A stretch of DNA of 64,000 nucleotides from Geotalea toluenoxydans JCM 15764 (GCF_001311985.1 NZ_BBCJ01000010.1:1-64000), one strand, 5' to 3'. Shown: positions 48,929 to 59,696, numbered from the stretch's first letter. Made by a program: numbers and translations. Notes: generated from the letters alone by a model not told the origin.

Positions 48929-49302
48929 TTCACGGCACCGGTGTCGACATAGTTGATATATCCCGCTTCCAGCGCTTCGTAACTGAAAACAACACCGCCC
49001 TCCTGGAACGGGTCTTTACCCGGCGGGAGCTCGATTACTGTTCCGGAAAGAAGCACAGCGCCCAGCACTTCGCCCTGCGCTTTGCCGCCAAGGAGGCTTT
49101 TCTCAAGGCTTTGGGCACCGGTCTCCGGGGTGGGCTCAGCTGGCAGCATATGGAGATCGTCAACGATCGGCTGGGGAAGCCGGAAATGCTCCTGGCCGGC
49201 AAGGCGGCTGAACTCTTTGCCGAAGCGGGCTTGCAAAAGATTTTTCTTTCCCTTTCCCACGACGGCAACATGGCTGTGGCTATGCTGGTATTGGAGAAAT
49301 AA
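48925..49302 (+). CDS. acpS: Holo-[acyl-carrier-protein] synthase
   Basis: 125 residues. [13 protein letters not shown] binds Mg2+/CoA, and [15 protein letters not shown] contains the catalytic block. The C-terminal [17 protein letters not shown] is family-typical. It moves 4'-phosphopantetheine from CoA to ACP, which may include the carrier protein at 41720. It starts within the lipoprotein stop (ATGA) and ends just before nnr. Confidence 0.93.
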   Translation: MIHGTGVDIVDISRFQRFVTENNTALLERVFTRRELDYCSGKKHSAQHFALRFAAKEAFLKALGTGLRGGLSWQHMEIVNDRLGKPEMLLAGKAAELFAEAGLQKIFLSLSHDGNMAVAMLVLEK

Positions 49303-50862
49303 ATGAAGGTCGTTACCGGCGAGACCATGCAGCAGCTGGACCGCAGAACCATCGATGAGTTGGGCATTCCCGGGCTGACCCTCATGGAAAATGCCGGCCG
49401 CTGCTGCGCTGAAGCCATAACTGCCGCTTATGGCGGCAACAAAAAACTTGTCATTGTCGCCGGCAAGGGAAACAACGGCGGCGACGGCTTTGTCATAGCC
49501 AGACTTTTATCAGGACAGGGCTGGCAGGTGCGGGTTTTTATCCTCTGTTCTCCGGAAGAGATCACTGGCGATGCGGCCGTTAACCTGCAGAGGCTTGATG
49601 AGACCATGGTCACCATCTGTCCCCGGTCCGGCGATCTGGCCCGGCACGGTTCTGCCTTCGCCGGTGCCGGTGTGGTGGTGGATGCTATTCTGGGAACCGG
49701 GCTGAAATCAGAGGTGAGGGGGGTTTATGCAGAAGCCATAGATCTGGTCAATTCGGCTTCGGCCCCGGTTTTTGCCGTGGATATTCCTTCGGGCGTTGAT
49801 TCGGCTAGTGGCAAGATTCTGGGCAAGGCTGTCCGGGCAGATATGACGGTAACCTTCGCTGCTGCCAAGCTGGGCTGCATTCTCTATCCGGGGGCCGAGT
49901 TGTGCGGCAAGCTGAAGGTGGTTGACATCGGCATACCGGAACAGGTGATTGCCGATGCGCCCGGATGTGAATTTATGGACCATGCAGCTGCCCATAAACT
50001 GCTGCGGCCTCGGGGGAGGCAGACCCACAAAGGACAATGCGGCCATTGTCTCATCGTTGCCGGATCCAGCGGGAAAACCGGCGCTGCTGCCATGGCGGCC
50101 AACTCTGCGGTCCGTGCTGGTGCCGGCCTTGTCACCGTGGCTGTTCCGGCGATGCTTAATCCTACCATGGAGATCAAAACCACCGAGGCCATGTCTCTGC
50201 CTGTGCCTGACGGCGGAACCGGCTTTTTCTGCGGGGATGCTTTCAAGGGGATCATGACGGCTGCGGCGGGGAAGGGCGTTCTTGCCATTGGCCCCGGATT
50301 GTCACTGGAGCCCGAAACCGCCGACCTGGTACGGAAGATAGTGAGCCAAGCGGCACTGCCGCTGGTGGTTGATGCCGATGGACTTAATGCCGTTGCTGCA
50401 CAGCCCGAAGCGCTGCAAGCTAGAAAATCGTCGGTTGTCATCCTTACACCACATCCGGGAGAGATGGCGAGACTTGCCGGAATAACCGTAGCCGATGTGG
50501 AAGGGGATAGAATTGGAGTTGCCAAGTCCTTCAGCAGCAGGTATAAAGTCTTTCTGATCCTGAAGGGGGCAAGAACGATCATTGCCTCCCCCGACGGAGA
50601 AATCGCCATCAACGGCAGCGGCAATCCGGGCATGGCTTCCGGCGGGATGGGAGATGTGCTGACAGGTGTTGTCACGGCACTGGTTGGTCAAGGTTACCCG
50701 CCATTTTTTGCCTGCTGCCTTGGAACATTCATCCATGGCCTCTCAGGCGATTTAGTCGCCGCTGAAAAAGGGGAGATCGGCATTTCGGCAGTGGATGTGC
50801 AGGAATCGCTGCCCTATGCTTTTAAAACACTGCTTTCCAATGCTATGAACGGTTCTTCATAA
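49303..50862 (+). CDS. nnr: Bifunctional NAD(P)H-hydrate epimerase / ADP-dependent dehydratase
   Basis: 519 residues. The N-terminal YjeF-type epimerase domain (VTGETMQQLDRRTIDELGIPG, VAGKGNNGGDGFVIARLL) is fused to a C-terminal ribokinase-like dehydratase (CLIVAGSSGKTGAAAMAA, VVDADGLNA, ILTPHPGEMARL, GSGNPGMASGGMGDVLTG). It repairs hydrated NAD(P)H. Acts in the cytosol. The start directly follows the acpS stop. Confidence 0.94.
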   Translation: MKVVTGETMQQLDRRTIDELGIPGLTLMENAGRCCAEAITAAYGGNKKLVIVAGKGNNGGDGFVIARLLSGQGWQVRVFILCSPEEITGDAAVNLQRLDETMVTICPRSGDLARHGSAFAGAGVVVDAILGTGLKSEVRGVYAEAIDLVNSASAPVFAVDIPSGVDSASGKILGKAVRADMTVTFAAAKLGCILYPGAELCGKLKVVDIGIPEQVIADAPGCEFMDHAAAHKLLRPRGRQTHKGQCGHCLIVAGSSGKTGAAAMAANSAVRAGAGLVTVAVPAMLNPTMEIKTTEAMSLPVPDGGTGFFCGDAFKGIMTAAAGKGVLAIGPGLSLEPETADLVRKIVSQAALPLVVDADGLNAVAAQPEALQARKSSVVILTPHPGEMARLAGITVADVEGDRIGVAKSFSSRYKVFLILKGARTIIASPDGEIAINGSGNPGMASGGMGDVLTGVVTALVGQGYPPFFACCLGTFIHGLSGDLVAAEKGEIGISAVDVQESLPYAFKTLLSNAMNGSS

Positions 50863-50878
50863 CCAAGAGGAGATAAAC

Positions 50879-51334
50879 ATGCTGACTGCTGCCGATGTGA
50901 TGACAAAAGACAATATTATTACGGTTACCAGGGATACGACCGTGCGGACCCTGGCCGAACTGTTCACCAAACACAGGGTGAGCAGTTTCCCCGTGGTCGA
51001 TGAGAATAATCATCTGGTCGGCATTGTTACCGAGACTGATCTGATAGAGCAGGACAAAAGCCTGCACATTCCAACGGTAATATCTATCTTCGACTGGGTC
51101 TTATACCTTGAAAGCGACAAGAAATTTGAAAAAGAGCTGAAGAAAATGACCGGTCAGACCGTTGGTGACATCTTTTCCGAGGACGTTGCCAGCGTCAATG
51201 CTTCAACACCACTGAACGAGGTGGCGGACATCATGAGCAAAAGGCAGATTCATGCTCTTCCGGTGGTGGAAGGACAGAAACTGGTGGGTGTCGTCAGTCG
51301 CATCGATCTTATCCGCAGCATGATCGAGCCGTGA
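50879..51334 (+). CDS. CBS-domain pair protein
   Basis: 151 residues, two CBS domains: AADVMTKDNIITVTRDTTVRTLAELF with SFPVVDENNHLVGIVTETDL, and VGDIFSEDVASVNASTPLNEVADIM with ALPVVEGQKLVGVVSRIDLI. Such stand-alone pairs bind adenine nucleotides and sense energy state. No enzyme domain is attached. AGAGGAG precedes the ATG. GTGA overlap with tsaE. Confidence 0.9.
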   Translation: MLTAADVMTKDNIITVTRDTTVRTLAELFTKHRVSSFPVVDENNHLVGIVTETDLIEQDKSLHIPTVISIFDWVLYLESDKKFEKELKKMTGQTVGDIFSEDVASVNASTPLNEVADIMSKRQIHALPVVEGQKLVGVVSRIDLIRSMIEP

Positions 51335-51816
51335 CCTGGTCGCTTGTCAGCAAAAGCGTCGAAGAGACGGTCTCTGTTGGAAAAAGGCTGGGAGCCCTTC
51401 TTCAGGGGGGCGATTTCGTTGCTTTGCAGGGTGAACTGGGCGCCGGAAAAACCCAGCTCGCCAAAGGGATTGCCGAAGGACTGGGGGTCGATCCGTCCAT
51501 CCCCGTAACCAGCCCGACCTATACCCTTCTCAATGTCTATTCGGGAAGACTTCCCTTTTATCACTTCGATCTGTACCGGCTGCATGGTGGCCAGGACTTG
51601 CTTGATCTCGGTTTCGACGAATATTTCCATGGCGATGGCGTCTGTCTTGTGGAATGGGCCGAGCGCCTGCAGGATATGCTGCCTGACGACTACCTTCTCA
51701 TAACGATGTCTCATGTGGGTGATGACTGCAGAAGTCTTTCTTTTATACCTTCGGGAAGCAGGGGGGAACAATTGATCCGGCTTCTCATGGATGATGATAA
51801 TGAAAAAATGTTTTGA
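51331..51816 (+). CDS. tsaE: tRNA t6A biosynthesis ATPase TsaE
   Basis: 161 residues, GTG start within the CBS stop. Walker A GELGAGKTQLAKGIAEGLG, then SPTYTLLNVYSG and FDLYRLHGGQDLLDLGFDEYF, typical of TsaE. It drives threonylcarbamoyl transfer with TsaD, encoded at 59728 in this window. Confidence 0.93.
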   Translation: MTWSLVSKSVEETVSVGKRLGALLQGGDFVALQGELGAGKTQLAKGIAEGLGVDPSIPVTSPTYTLLNVYSGRLPFYHFDLYRLHGGQDLLDLGFDEYFHGDGVCLVEWAERLQDMLPDDYLLITMSHVGDDCRSLSFIPSGSRGEQLIRLLMDDDNEKMF

Positions 51817-51897
51817 CCGGGAGATTGATTCTTGGTAATAAGGTTATTCCGAATAAATTAGGGCATGTTGCTCATTAAATAAGGGAGGAGGACTTGC

Positions 51898-53119
51898 ATG
51901 GCACTGGTGGTCCAAAAGTATGGCGGCAGTTCAATGGGGACAATAGAGCGAATTCGTAATGTTGCCAAGAGGGTCGCTAAAACATATGATGCCGGCAACG
52001 ACATGGTTGTAGTCGTTTCGGCAATGTCCGGTGAAACAAACAAGCTGGTCGCCCTGGCCAATGATATAAGTGAGTTTCCGGATAACAGGGAATACGACGT
52101 CCTGGTTGCATCGGGAGAGCAGGTTTCCATTGCCCTCCTGGCCATGTGTCTCAAATCCATGGGCTATAAAGCCAAGTCATATCATGCTGGCAGATTCCCA
52201 TAATCACCGATAACGCTTTCAGCAAGGCTCGCATCGAAAAGATCGACGATACGAAGATACGTGCCGACATCAAGGATGGGACTATTCTCGTTGTAGCCGG
52301 CTTTCAGGGAGTAGACAGTGACGGTAACGTCACCACTCTCGGGCGCGGCGGCTCCGATACCTCTGCAGTGGCCATGGCGGCAGCCTCAAGGCCGACGTCT
52401 GTGAAATATACACCGATGTTGATGGCGTCTATACTACCGATCCCAATATCTGTGAGGATGCAAAGAAGATCGAGAAGGTCTCCTATGATGAGATGCTTGA
52501 ACTGGCAAGCCTTGGGGCAAAGGTCCTCCAGATACGCTCCGTGGAATTTGCCAAGAAATATAACGTGGATGTGCATGTGCGCTCCAGCTTCAACGACAAT
52601 CCAGGAACCATGGTTACCAAGGAGGATAAAGATATGGAAGCAGTTCTCGTTTCAGGAATAGCATATGACAAAAACGAGGCCAAAATTGCCGTGATGCAGG
52701 TGCCCGACAAGCCTGGTATTGCAGCCAAGATACTATCGCCCTTGTCCGAAGCCAACATTTCGGTTGATATGATAGTGCAGAATGTGAGTGCAGCCGATCT
52801 GACCGATTTCACCTTTACCGTGACCAAGGCCGATTTCAAGAAGGCTCTGGCAATCACCAGGGAAGCAGCCAAAGGCATCGATGCAAAAGAGGTTGTGACA
52901 GACGAGAATATCAGCAAGGTTTCCGTGGTGGGCGTCGGCATGAGAAGCCACGCAGGTGTGGCAACCAGAATGTTCCAGGCCCTGGCCAAGGAAGGGATCA
53001 ACATCCAGATGATCTCCACATCGGAAATAAAGGTTTCGGTGGTAATAGATGCCAAGTACACCGAGCTTGCCGTGCGTGTGCTCCACGATATTTTCGGCTT
53101 GTCCGGTAAAGCTGCATAA
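51898..53119 (+). CDS. lysC: Aspartate kinase, two apparent frameshifts
   Basis: About 407 residues after repair. The kinase half begins [13 protein letters not shown] and contains [14 protein letters not shown] and [10 protein letters not shown]. Two one-base losses break it: near 52186 (CATGGCTGG read as CATGCTGG) and near 52385 (GCAGCCCTC read as GCAGCCTC). Repair gives [13 protein letters not shown] and [23 protein letters not shown]. Two ACT domains follow ([17 protein letters not shown] and [17 protein letters not shown]), which bind lysine or threonine. First step of Lys/Thr/Met synthesis. A strong GGGAGGAGG site precedes the ATG. The gene is normally essential, which argues that the shifts are errors. 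Confidence 0.92.
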
Positions 53120-53155
53120 TCTGCAAGCCGATTCGTCATAAAGCGACATAACCTG

Positions 53156-53202
53156 AAAGGCACAGAAATGCAGAGATTCCATCGATGTTTTCTGTGCCTT
53201 TT
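53156..53202 (+). terminator. Rho-independent terminator after lysC
   Basis: Stem AAAGGCACAGAAA / TTTTCTGTGCCTTTT with a loop of about 19 bases, ending in a T-run, between lysC and cimA. Confidence 0.85.
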
Positions 53203-53242
53203 GGTTTAACAGAAGAACTACAACGCATATAAAGGTGAAAAC

Positions 53243-54828
53243 ATGAGTCTGGTAAAAATCTACGACACCACCCTTCGAGATGGTACCCAAGCTGAAGATA
53301 TCTCTTTTCTTGTTGAAGACAAGGTCCGCATTGCCCATAAACTGGATGAATTCGGTGTCCATTATATCGAAGGGGGATGGCCGGGCAGCAATCCCAAGGA
53401 TGTGGCTTTTTTCAAGGATATAAAAAAGGAAAAGCTTTCCCATGCCAAGATCGCTGCCTTCGGTTCCACCAGGCGCGCAAAGATCACCCCGGATAAAGAT
53501 CAGAACATCATCACCCTGATCCAGGCCCAGCCCGACGTTGTCACCATTTTCGGCAAGACGTGGGATTTCCATGTTCGCGAGGCGCTGCGTATTTCCCTTG
53601 ACGAGAATCTGGAGCTGATCTTCGACTCCCTGGAGTATCTCAAGGCGCATGCACCTGAAGTCTTCTATGATGCCGAGCATTTCTTCGACGCTACAAGGCC
53701 AATCCGGAATACGCCATCAAGACACTCAAGGCCGCAGAGGAGGCAAAGGTCGATTGCATAATTCTCTGTGACACCAACGGCGGCACCATGCCTTTCGATT
53801 TGTCCGACATCATCAAGGACGTGAAAAAGCACATCAAGACCCCTCTTGGCATTCACGCCCACAATGATTCCGAGTGTGCGGTTGCCAACTCTCTTATGGC
53901 CGTCTCCCTGGGCATCGTTCAGGTGCAGGGGACCATCAACGGCTTCGGTGAGCGTTGCGGCAATGCAAACCTTTGCTCCATCATCCCGGCCATGCAACTG
54001 AAAATGCATAAGGAGTCGGTTTCAGGGGAAAAGTTGAAGAAGCTGCGCGAATTATCCCGGTATGTTTATGAACTGGCCAATTTTTCGCCCAGCAAGCACC
54101 AACCATACGTGGGAAATTCAGCCTTTGCCCACAAAGGGGGGGTACACGTCAGTGCCATACAGAGACACCCGGAAACCTATGAACACCTGCGGCCGGAACT
54201 GGTGGGCAACAGCACCAGGGTTCTGGTATCCGACCTCTCGGGCAGAGCCAACATACTGGCAAAAGCCGAGGAATTTCAGATCAACTTGGACAGCAAGGAT
54301 CCCGTTACCCTTGAAATCCTCGATAACATCAAGGAAATGGAGAACAGGGGATATCAATTCGAAGGGGCTGAGGCATCCTTCGAACTGCTGATGAAGCGGG
54401 CGCTTGGCACCCACAAGAAATTCTTCTCAGTGATTGGTTTCCGTGTCATCGATGAGAAACGTCATGAAGACCAGAAGATGATTTCGGAAGCGACCATCAT
54501 GGTAAAGGTGGGCGGTAAGGTCGAACATACCGCTGCTGAAGGAAATGGTCCGGTCAACGCGCTTGATAATGCCATACGCAAGGCACTGGAGAAATTCTAC
54601 CCGCGGCTCAAAGAGGTGAAACTGCTGGATTACAAGGTCAGGGTTCTTCCCGCGGGTCAGGGCACGGCATCGGCCATCAGGGTGCTGATCGAGTCGGGCG
54701 ACAAACAAAGCCGCTGGGGCACGGTTGGCGTTTCGGACAATATCATTGACGCATCTTACCAGGCTCTGATCGATTGCATCGAATTCAAGCTGCACAAGGA
54801 TGAGGAAAACGAGGCGTCGAGAAAGTGA
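53243..54828 (+). CDS. cimA: (R)-citramalate synthase, one apparent frameshift
   Basis: About 528 residues. HMGL-like catalytic domain: [41 protein letters not shown] and [16 protein letters not shown] (metal-binding His-x-His). A LeuA dimer/allosteric domain lies at the C-terminus ([22 protein letters not shown]). One G is lost near 53690 (GACGGCTAC read as GACGCTAC); repair gives [26 protein letters not shown]. It makes citramalate from pyruvate and acetyl-CoA for isoleucine synthesis, a route known in Geobacter. GTGA overlap with the next gene. Confidence 0.93.
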
Positions 54829-55388
54829 CGGTGAGAAGCCAGCGCTTCATAGTCTGGCTCTTTGCTTTCTTTCTTGTTGCATCTCTTTTGTATAAAGGCC
54901 ACTGCTTACGGACGAAAACCGGACCGGCAGTGGCCTTTCTTTCTTGGTCAACAGGCAGAGTCACTGTTAGAATTAAAGGAGATGTGTCGCGCTCAGGCGT
55001 TTATCGATTACCTGACGGTTCTACCATAGGGACCGTCACAAATATGACGATCCTCGATCCGGCCTTTCTTCCTGCATCCGATGTCAATCTTCAGATATCA
55101 TTGAAACCCGGCATGATTTTGGATGTTAAGCAAAAAGGGCAAAATAAGTACGCGCTATCCATAAGTTATATGAAGGCTAAAGAACGTCTGATCCTGGGAG
55201 TCCCCCTTGACCTGGGATTAATGGAAGAGGATGATTGGGAAGCCTTGCCTGGTATCGGACCAAAAACAGCAAAAGATATCGTTGATTATCGTCAAGATAA
55301 TGGCGGTTTTTGTCCCATCGAGGAACTGAAAAGCGTAAAAGGTATCTCTGAAGAAGGTAGAAAAAATTATGGGATTTTTTATGAGTAA
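54825..55388 (+). CDS. ComEA-like helix-hairpin-helix protein
   Basis: 187 residues. One N-terminal membrane anchor ([16 protein letters not shown]). A middle region resembles a SLBB-like segment ([22 protein letters not shown]). The C-terminal HhH DNA-binding pair is [23 protein letters not shown] with [11 protein letters not shown]. This matches ComEA, the DNA receptor in natural transformation, but many bacteria have such proteins without competence, so the role is uncertain. Confidence 0.8.
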   Translation: MTVRSQRFIVWLFAFFLVASLLYKGHCLRTKTGPAVAFLSWSTGRVTVRIKGDVSRSGVYRLPDGSTIGTVTNMTILDPAFLPASDVNLQISLKPGMILDVKQKGQNKYALSISYMKAKERLILGVPLDLGLMEEDDWEALPGIGPKTAKDIVDYRQDNGGFCPIEELKSVKGISEEGRKNYGIFYE

Positions 55389-55533
55389 GTAACTATGTAA
55401 AATTGTAAAAGATTTTTACTGTCGATTAAGTGTAGCTTTGCCTTTTCCACTAATCTGCTTTGTCGTGGCATGTATGATGAATACCACAGGGGACACTTTG
55501 ATTAATTATTTCACCCTCTGGAGGTTATTTATT

Positions 55534-55689
55534 ATGCAATGTCCCAAGTGTAAAGGTCGCATGTTTGCCGAGAAATACTATGACTTCGTCAGGTCTTTTG
55601 ATGCCTGGAAGTGCACCTGCTGTGGTGAGGTGCTCGATCCCACCATTCTTGCCAACAGGGCAAGGAATCACAACAGCTTTCTAGGTTGA
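55534..55689 (+). CDS. Small zinc-ribbon protein
   Basis: 51 residues. The start at 55534 follows CTGGAGGTTATTT. Two CxxC pairs (CPKC and CTCC) form a zinc ribbon. A short tail follows (LDPTILANRARNHNSFLG). Longer in-frame starts to 55438 lack a ribosome site. Function unknown. A terminator follows 25 bases downstream. Confidence 0.75.
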   Translation: MQCPKCKGRMFAEKYYDFVRSFDAWKCTCCGEVLDPTILANRARNHNSFLG

Positions 55690-55714
55690 GATGTATAAAT
55701 CTTCATGAAGATGA

Positions 55715-55737
55715 GGGGGCAAGTTGCCCCCTTTTTT
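55715..55737 (+). terminator. Rho-independent terminator
   Basis: GGGGGC / GCCCCC stem with a five-base loop and six T. It ends the zinc-ribbon transcript and shows that the downstream phosphoesterase does not start at the upstream in-frame ATG at 55705. Confidence 0.92.
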
Positions 55738-55815
55738 ATTGCTTTTTCTGGGCTGATATATTGTATCGGGGGCACCTTCAGATACAATTTAGTAATTGTT
55801 TTTATGGGAGTTTTC

Positions 55816-56865
55816 ATGTCCATTGCAGCTGACTGCTCCAGCCTCAACGGGTTTGTGGAAGATATGTTGAGGTGGGTCAGGGGAAAAGGCAAAATCCTCA
55901 TTGTTGTTCACGATAATCCCGATCCCGATTGCTTCGCCTCGGCAATGGCCCTGAATCATCTTTTTGTCATGAAGTTGAACAGGGAAGCGGTCCTCTCATT
56001 CTCGGGGATGATTGGCCGAAGTGAAAACCTGGCCATGGCCAAAGAACTGCAGATACCGCTTACCCCCCTTGCAATTCTGAATATAAGCGATTTTCAGGTG
56101 ATTTGCATGGTAGATACTCAACCTGGCGTCGGCAACAATTCATTGCCTCCTGGCACAACAGTTGACATTCTTATCGATCATCATCCGGTAAGAGAAACCA
56201 GCATGAACTGTCGCTTTGTGGATATACGTCCGAATTACGGTGTGACGGCGACTATCCTCTATGAATATCTGGTGGCAGAAAACATTCCCATCGGTACCAA
56301 ACTTGCCACAGCCCTTTTTTATGCCATTAAATCGGAGACCCAGGATTTGGGTCGCGAGGCGAATCGACCTGACAGAGAAGCGTACCACAAGCTTTTTCCC
56401 CTCACCAACAAACTGCTTCTCTATGAGATCTGTCATCCGAAACTCCCTGCTGAATACTTCCTGTCCTTGAACAATGCCCTCAAACATACCCGAATATACG
56501 ATACTGTACTGGTGGCAAACCTGCGCATGGTTGTCTTTCCTGAAATAGTTGCCGAGCTTGCCGATTTCCTGCTCAGACTTGAAAAGATCGAGACCGTGCT
56601 TTGTATGGGACATTACAATAATGAGATGATTTTATCCATGCGTACCATACGCCATGATACCAATGTGGGAGAAATCATCAAAAAGTTGGTGGACGGGATG
56701 GGGACAGCCGGAGGGCATGGCATGATGGCGGGTGGCAAGGTGGATAAGGTCTCTGCGTCTGTGGAAGAAATGCTCAAGCTTGAACGGATACTCACGGACC
56801 GGCTTTTCAAGGCGCTGGCAATGTCCAAGGTAAAACCGGAAAAACTATTCAGTAAGCACCCATGA
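55816..56865 (+). CDS. DHH-family phosphoesterase (NrnA-like)
   Basis: About 349 residues from the ATG at 55816, with GGGAG just upstream. DHH domain: VVHDNPDPDCFASAMAL, then CMVDTQPGVGNN and ILIDHHPVRET (DHH motif). The C-terminal DHHA1 glycine motif is GTAGGHGMMAGGKV. NrnA-type enzymes degrade short RNA (nanoRNA), pAp or cyclic dinucleotide products. Which substrate applies here cannot be read from sequence. Confidence 0.88.
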   Translation: MSIAADCSSLNGFVEDMLRWVRGKGKILIVVHDNPDPDCFASAMALNHLFVMKLNREAVLSFSGMIGRSENLAMAKELQIPLTPLAILNISDFQVICMVDTQPGVGNNSLPPGTTVDILIDHHPVRETSMNCRFVDIRPNYGVTATILYEYLVAENIPIGTKLATALFYAIKSETQDLGREANRPDREAYHKLFPLTNKLLLYEICHPKLPAEYFLSLNNALKHTRIYDTVLVANLRMVVFPEIVAELADFLLRLEKIETVLCMGHYNNEMILSMRTIRHDTNVGEIIKKLVDGMGTAGGHGMMAGGKVDKVSASVEEMLKLERILTDRLFKALAMSKVKPEKLFSKHP

Positions 56866-56906
56866 AAGAGTTGCCAAACATGCCTTAAAATGTTACTAGA
56901 TTAAGA

Positions 56907-58046
56907 ATGTCAGTTTACCTGGACAATGCGGCTACTACTTTTCCCAAACCTGACCCCGTCTATGGAGCCGTTGAGCATGCCCTCCGAGAAATAGGCGTCG
57001 GTCCTGGCAGGGGCGGTTATAAAAGAAGCTTGGCCGCATCAAGACTTGTTTTCGAGGCGCGCGAGATACTGGCATCTTTCTTTGGCATTACCGATTCATC
57101 CCGCCTGGTCTTTACCCACAGTGCTACCGAAGGACTCAATATCGCAGTCAACGGCTTGTTAAAGCCTGGCGACCATGTTGTTACGACGACAATGGAACAC
57201 AACTCCCTTGTCCGCCCTCTGTATGCTGCAAAAAACAGAGGCGTGCAAATAACCTGGGTTACTGCCGACAGGAATGGGAGCATTGACCCTGCCGCGATTT
57301 ATGCTGCACTTCGCCCGGAAACGAAGCTTATAGCCTTGTCCCACTGCAGCAATGTGACCGGCACTATCCAACCCATTGCCTCGATCGGTGACACGGCAAG
57401 AAAGGCAGGAGTTTTCTTCCTGGTTGATGCTGCCCAGAGCGCCGGATACCTGCCGATCAACGTTATCGACCAGAAGATAGATCTGTTGGCAGTACCGGGC
57501 CACAAAGGGCTGCTGGGTCCCCAGGGGACAGGTCTTCTTTATATCGCAGAACATGTCGAGCTGTCGCCGTTTCTTTTGGGCGGGACCGGAACTTCCTCGT
57601 CGGATACGGCACAGCCTGAGACGATGCCGGAAAAGTTCGAAAGCGGCACATTGAATACGCCGGGCATAGCCGGACTTAAAGCAGGTGTGGAATTCATTCT
57701 GAAAACAGGCATCGATAATATCAGGCAGAAGGAGATGAAACTGGTGTCCCTGCTGCTTGATGGTCTGAAACAGCTCCCACGGGTTAAGACTTTTGCAGCG
57801 GATAATGCCGAATCGCGCGGGGGGGCCGTATCCTTCACTGTCGAGGGTATTGATCCTGCAACCATAGGTTTTCATCTTGATGCCGATTTCGATATCAGCG
57901 TCAGGGTCGGACTTCACTGCGCCCCCATGGCCCACAAGACCATCGGTACTTATCCCCATGGGACTGTCAGGGTAAGTCCAGGGTTTTTCAACACCGACAA
58001 AGACATAGCCTTCTTGCTGGATGCATTGCACAGCATCATTCATTAA
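56907..58046 (+). CDS. Cysteine desulfurase family protein (class V aminotransferase)
   Basis: 379 residues. VYLDNAATTFPKPDPVY at the N-terminus; SHCSNVTGTIQP; PLP Lys in AVPGHKGLLGPQGTG; catalytic Cys in VRVGLHCAPMAHKTIGTYPHGTVRVSPG. Belongs to the SufS/CsdA-related group. It takes sulfur from cysteine for sulfur transfer. No SufU or Isc partner is adjacent. Frame intact. Confidence 0.9.
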   Translation: MSVYLDNAATTFPKPDPVYGAVEHALREIGVGPGRGGYKRSLAASRLVFEAREILASFFGITDSSRLVFTHSATEGLNIAVNGLLKPGDHVVTTTMEHNSLVRPLYAAKNRGVQITWVTADRNGSIDPAAIYAALRPETKLIALSHCSNVTGTIQPIASIGDTARKAGVFFLVDAAQSAGYLPINVIDQKIDLLAVPGHKGLLGPQGTGLLYIAEHVELSPFLLGGTGTSSSDTAQPETMPEKFESGTLNTPGIAGLKAGVEFILKTGIDNIRQKEMKLVSLLLDGLKQLPRVKTFAADNAESRGGAVSFTVEGIDPATIGFHLDADFDISVRVGLHCAPMAHKTIGTYPHGTVRVSPGFFNTDKDIAFLLDALHSIIH

Positions 58047-58060
58047 GGAAAGGATCGGTA

Positions 58061-58330
58061 ATGAGAAGGATATTTTATTCCACACTCTGCCTTATTTTGC
58101 TCACTTGCTTCGGGTGCTCTCTACCTCCTGAGCGCCCGGTGAAAAAGGAAGAACTCTACCGTACCGGCATCTACAATTTTTACAGGATAAAGGAGTCTCC
58201 GGAACGTGTGCTTGCAGCATTGAACAAGGATGGTGAGGTAGTGCTGGATGCAGAATACAAGAAACAGCCTGTTTACCTTAAGATCCTTGCCACATCCAGG
58301 GGCTTGGTGCTGTCTGTCTCAGAAAGATAA
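58061..58330 (+). CDS. Small lipoprotein of unknown function
   Basis: 89 residues. Lipoprotein signal (IFYSTLCLILLTCFGC) with the Cys at about 19, then a charged mature part of 70 residues (KKEELYRTGIYNFYRIKESPERVLAALNKDG). AAGGAAAGG precedes the ATG. Family not recognised. Fifteen bases after the desulfurase. Confidence 0.68.
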   Translation: MRRIFYSTLCLILLTCFGCSLPPERPVKKEELYRTGIYNFYRIKESPERVLAALNKDGEVVLDAEYKKQPVYLKILATSRGLVLSVSER

Positions 58331-58350
58331 ATTGAATGGGAAAGGATTAC

Positions 58351-59666
58351 ATGAAACACTTCATACTGGACACCAACGTACTTCTCTATGATCCACAGGC
58401 TGTTTTCAAATTTCAGGAAAACAACATTATCATTCCCATCACTGTGATTGAAGAAATTGACCGTTTCAAAAAGGATATGAATGAAACGGGGCGCAATGCC
58501 AGGCAAATATCCAGGCTTCTCGACGACCTGCGCAAGCAAGGCTCGTTGTCTGAAGGGATAAAGCTGGAAAATGGCGGCAATATTCGCGTCGAGATCTATG
58601 AAGAGCAAGTGATGAAGAGGCTCCCTCCCGAGCTGCGCGAAGAGCGGGGCGATAACCGCATTCTTGCGGTGGCTTTTGACGTCAAGGCAAAAAATGAGAA
58701 AGAACCGGTCATATTCGTAACCAAGGATACCAACCTGCGCATCAAAGCAGATGCCATCGGCCTTGTTGCCGAAGATTACGAATCCGACAAGGTTGTGATC
58801 GAAGATCTCTATTCGGGATATATCGAAATCGAAGCTGAAGCTGATGTGATTGACCGCTTCCATGGCCAGGGCTGGTTATCCATGGAACAAAACTTCTACC
58901 CCAACCAGTTCGTGTGTTTCAAGGACCAGTTGAATGCTTCCCACACGGCTATCGGTAGATACGACGATAAGGAGAATAAAGTTTTTGCCATCAAAAGGTT
59001 GGTAAAGAAGGCATCTGGAGCATTCATCCCAGGAACCGCGAACAGGCTTTCGCCCTGGAAGCGCTGCTGGATGACAACATCAAGCTGGTAACTCTGGTCG
59101 GCAAGGCCGGTACGGGCAAGACACTGGTTGCCATCGCTGCCGGATTGCACAAGACTGCAGAAGAAAATATTTACAACCGGTTACTCGTCTCCCGCCCGGT
59201 ATTCCCCATGGGAAGAGACCTGGGTTTTCTGCCCGGCGACATCGAAGAAAAACTCACACCATGGATGCAGCCCATATTCGACAACGTTGAACTTCTGCTT
59301 ACCGGCCACGAAGGTGAAAAGCGCCATAGCAAGGGCTACAAAGAGCTGATGGCCATGGGCATCATGGACATAGAGCCCTTGACCTATATCCGTGGCCGGT
59401 CCATACCCAATCAGTATATGATCGTAGATGAGGCCCAAAACCTGACCCCCCACGAGATCAAAACCATCATCACCCGTGCAGGTGAAGGGACGAAAATTGT
59501 TCTTACCGGTGACCCTTACCAGATCGACAACCCTTATGTGGACTCCTCAAGCAATGGTTTAACTTATGTGGTGGAAAGGTTTAAAGGACAAGGCATTGCC
59601 GGACATATAACCATGACAAAAGGGGAACGTTCGGAGCTGGCCGAACTGGCAGCCAATCTTCTATAA
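58351..59666 (+). CDS. phoH: PhoH-family ATPase with N-terminal PIN domain, one apparent frameshift
   Basis: About 438 residues. The PIN ribonuclease domain (HFILDTNVLLYDPQAVFKF, VIEEIDRFK, DTNLRIKA) is fused to a PhoH ATPase (Walker A VGKAGTGKTL, Walker B YMIVDEAQNLTPHEIKTI, LTGDPYQID). One base is lost near 59020 (GGAGGCATTC read as GGAGCATTC); repair gives GIHPRNREQAFALEALLDDN, the usual linker. Such PIN-PhoH (PhoH2-like) proteins are RNA helicase/RNase candidates. The start at 58351 has AAAGG six bases upstream. Confidence 0.9.
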
Positions 59667-59696
59667 TCAGTAGGATCCCCAATAATCGAGAGGTGT

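Noticed and set aside
51898-53119. Programmed frameshifting in lysC and other genes
   Set aside because: No shared slippery heptamer or downstream structure. The shifts occur in unrelated genes at short G/C runs, and some genes have two or three, which fits sequence error better.
55705-55815. Upstream start for the DHH phosphoesterase at 55705
   Set aside because: That extension would run through a clear rho-independent terminator, and the added residues are hydrophobic and unlike the family.
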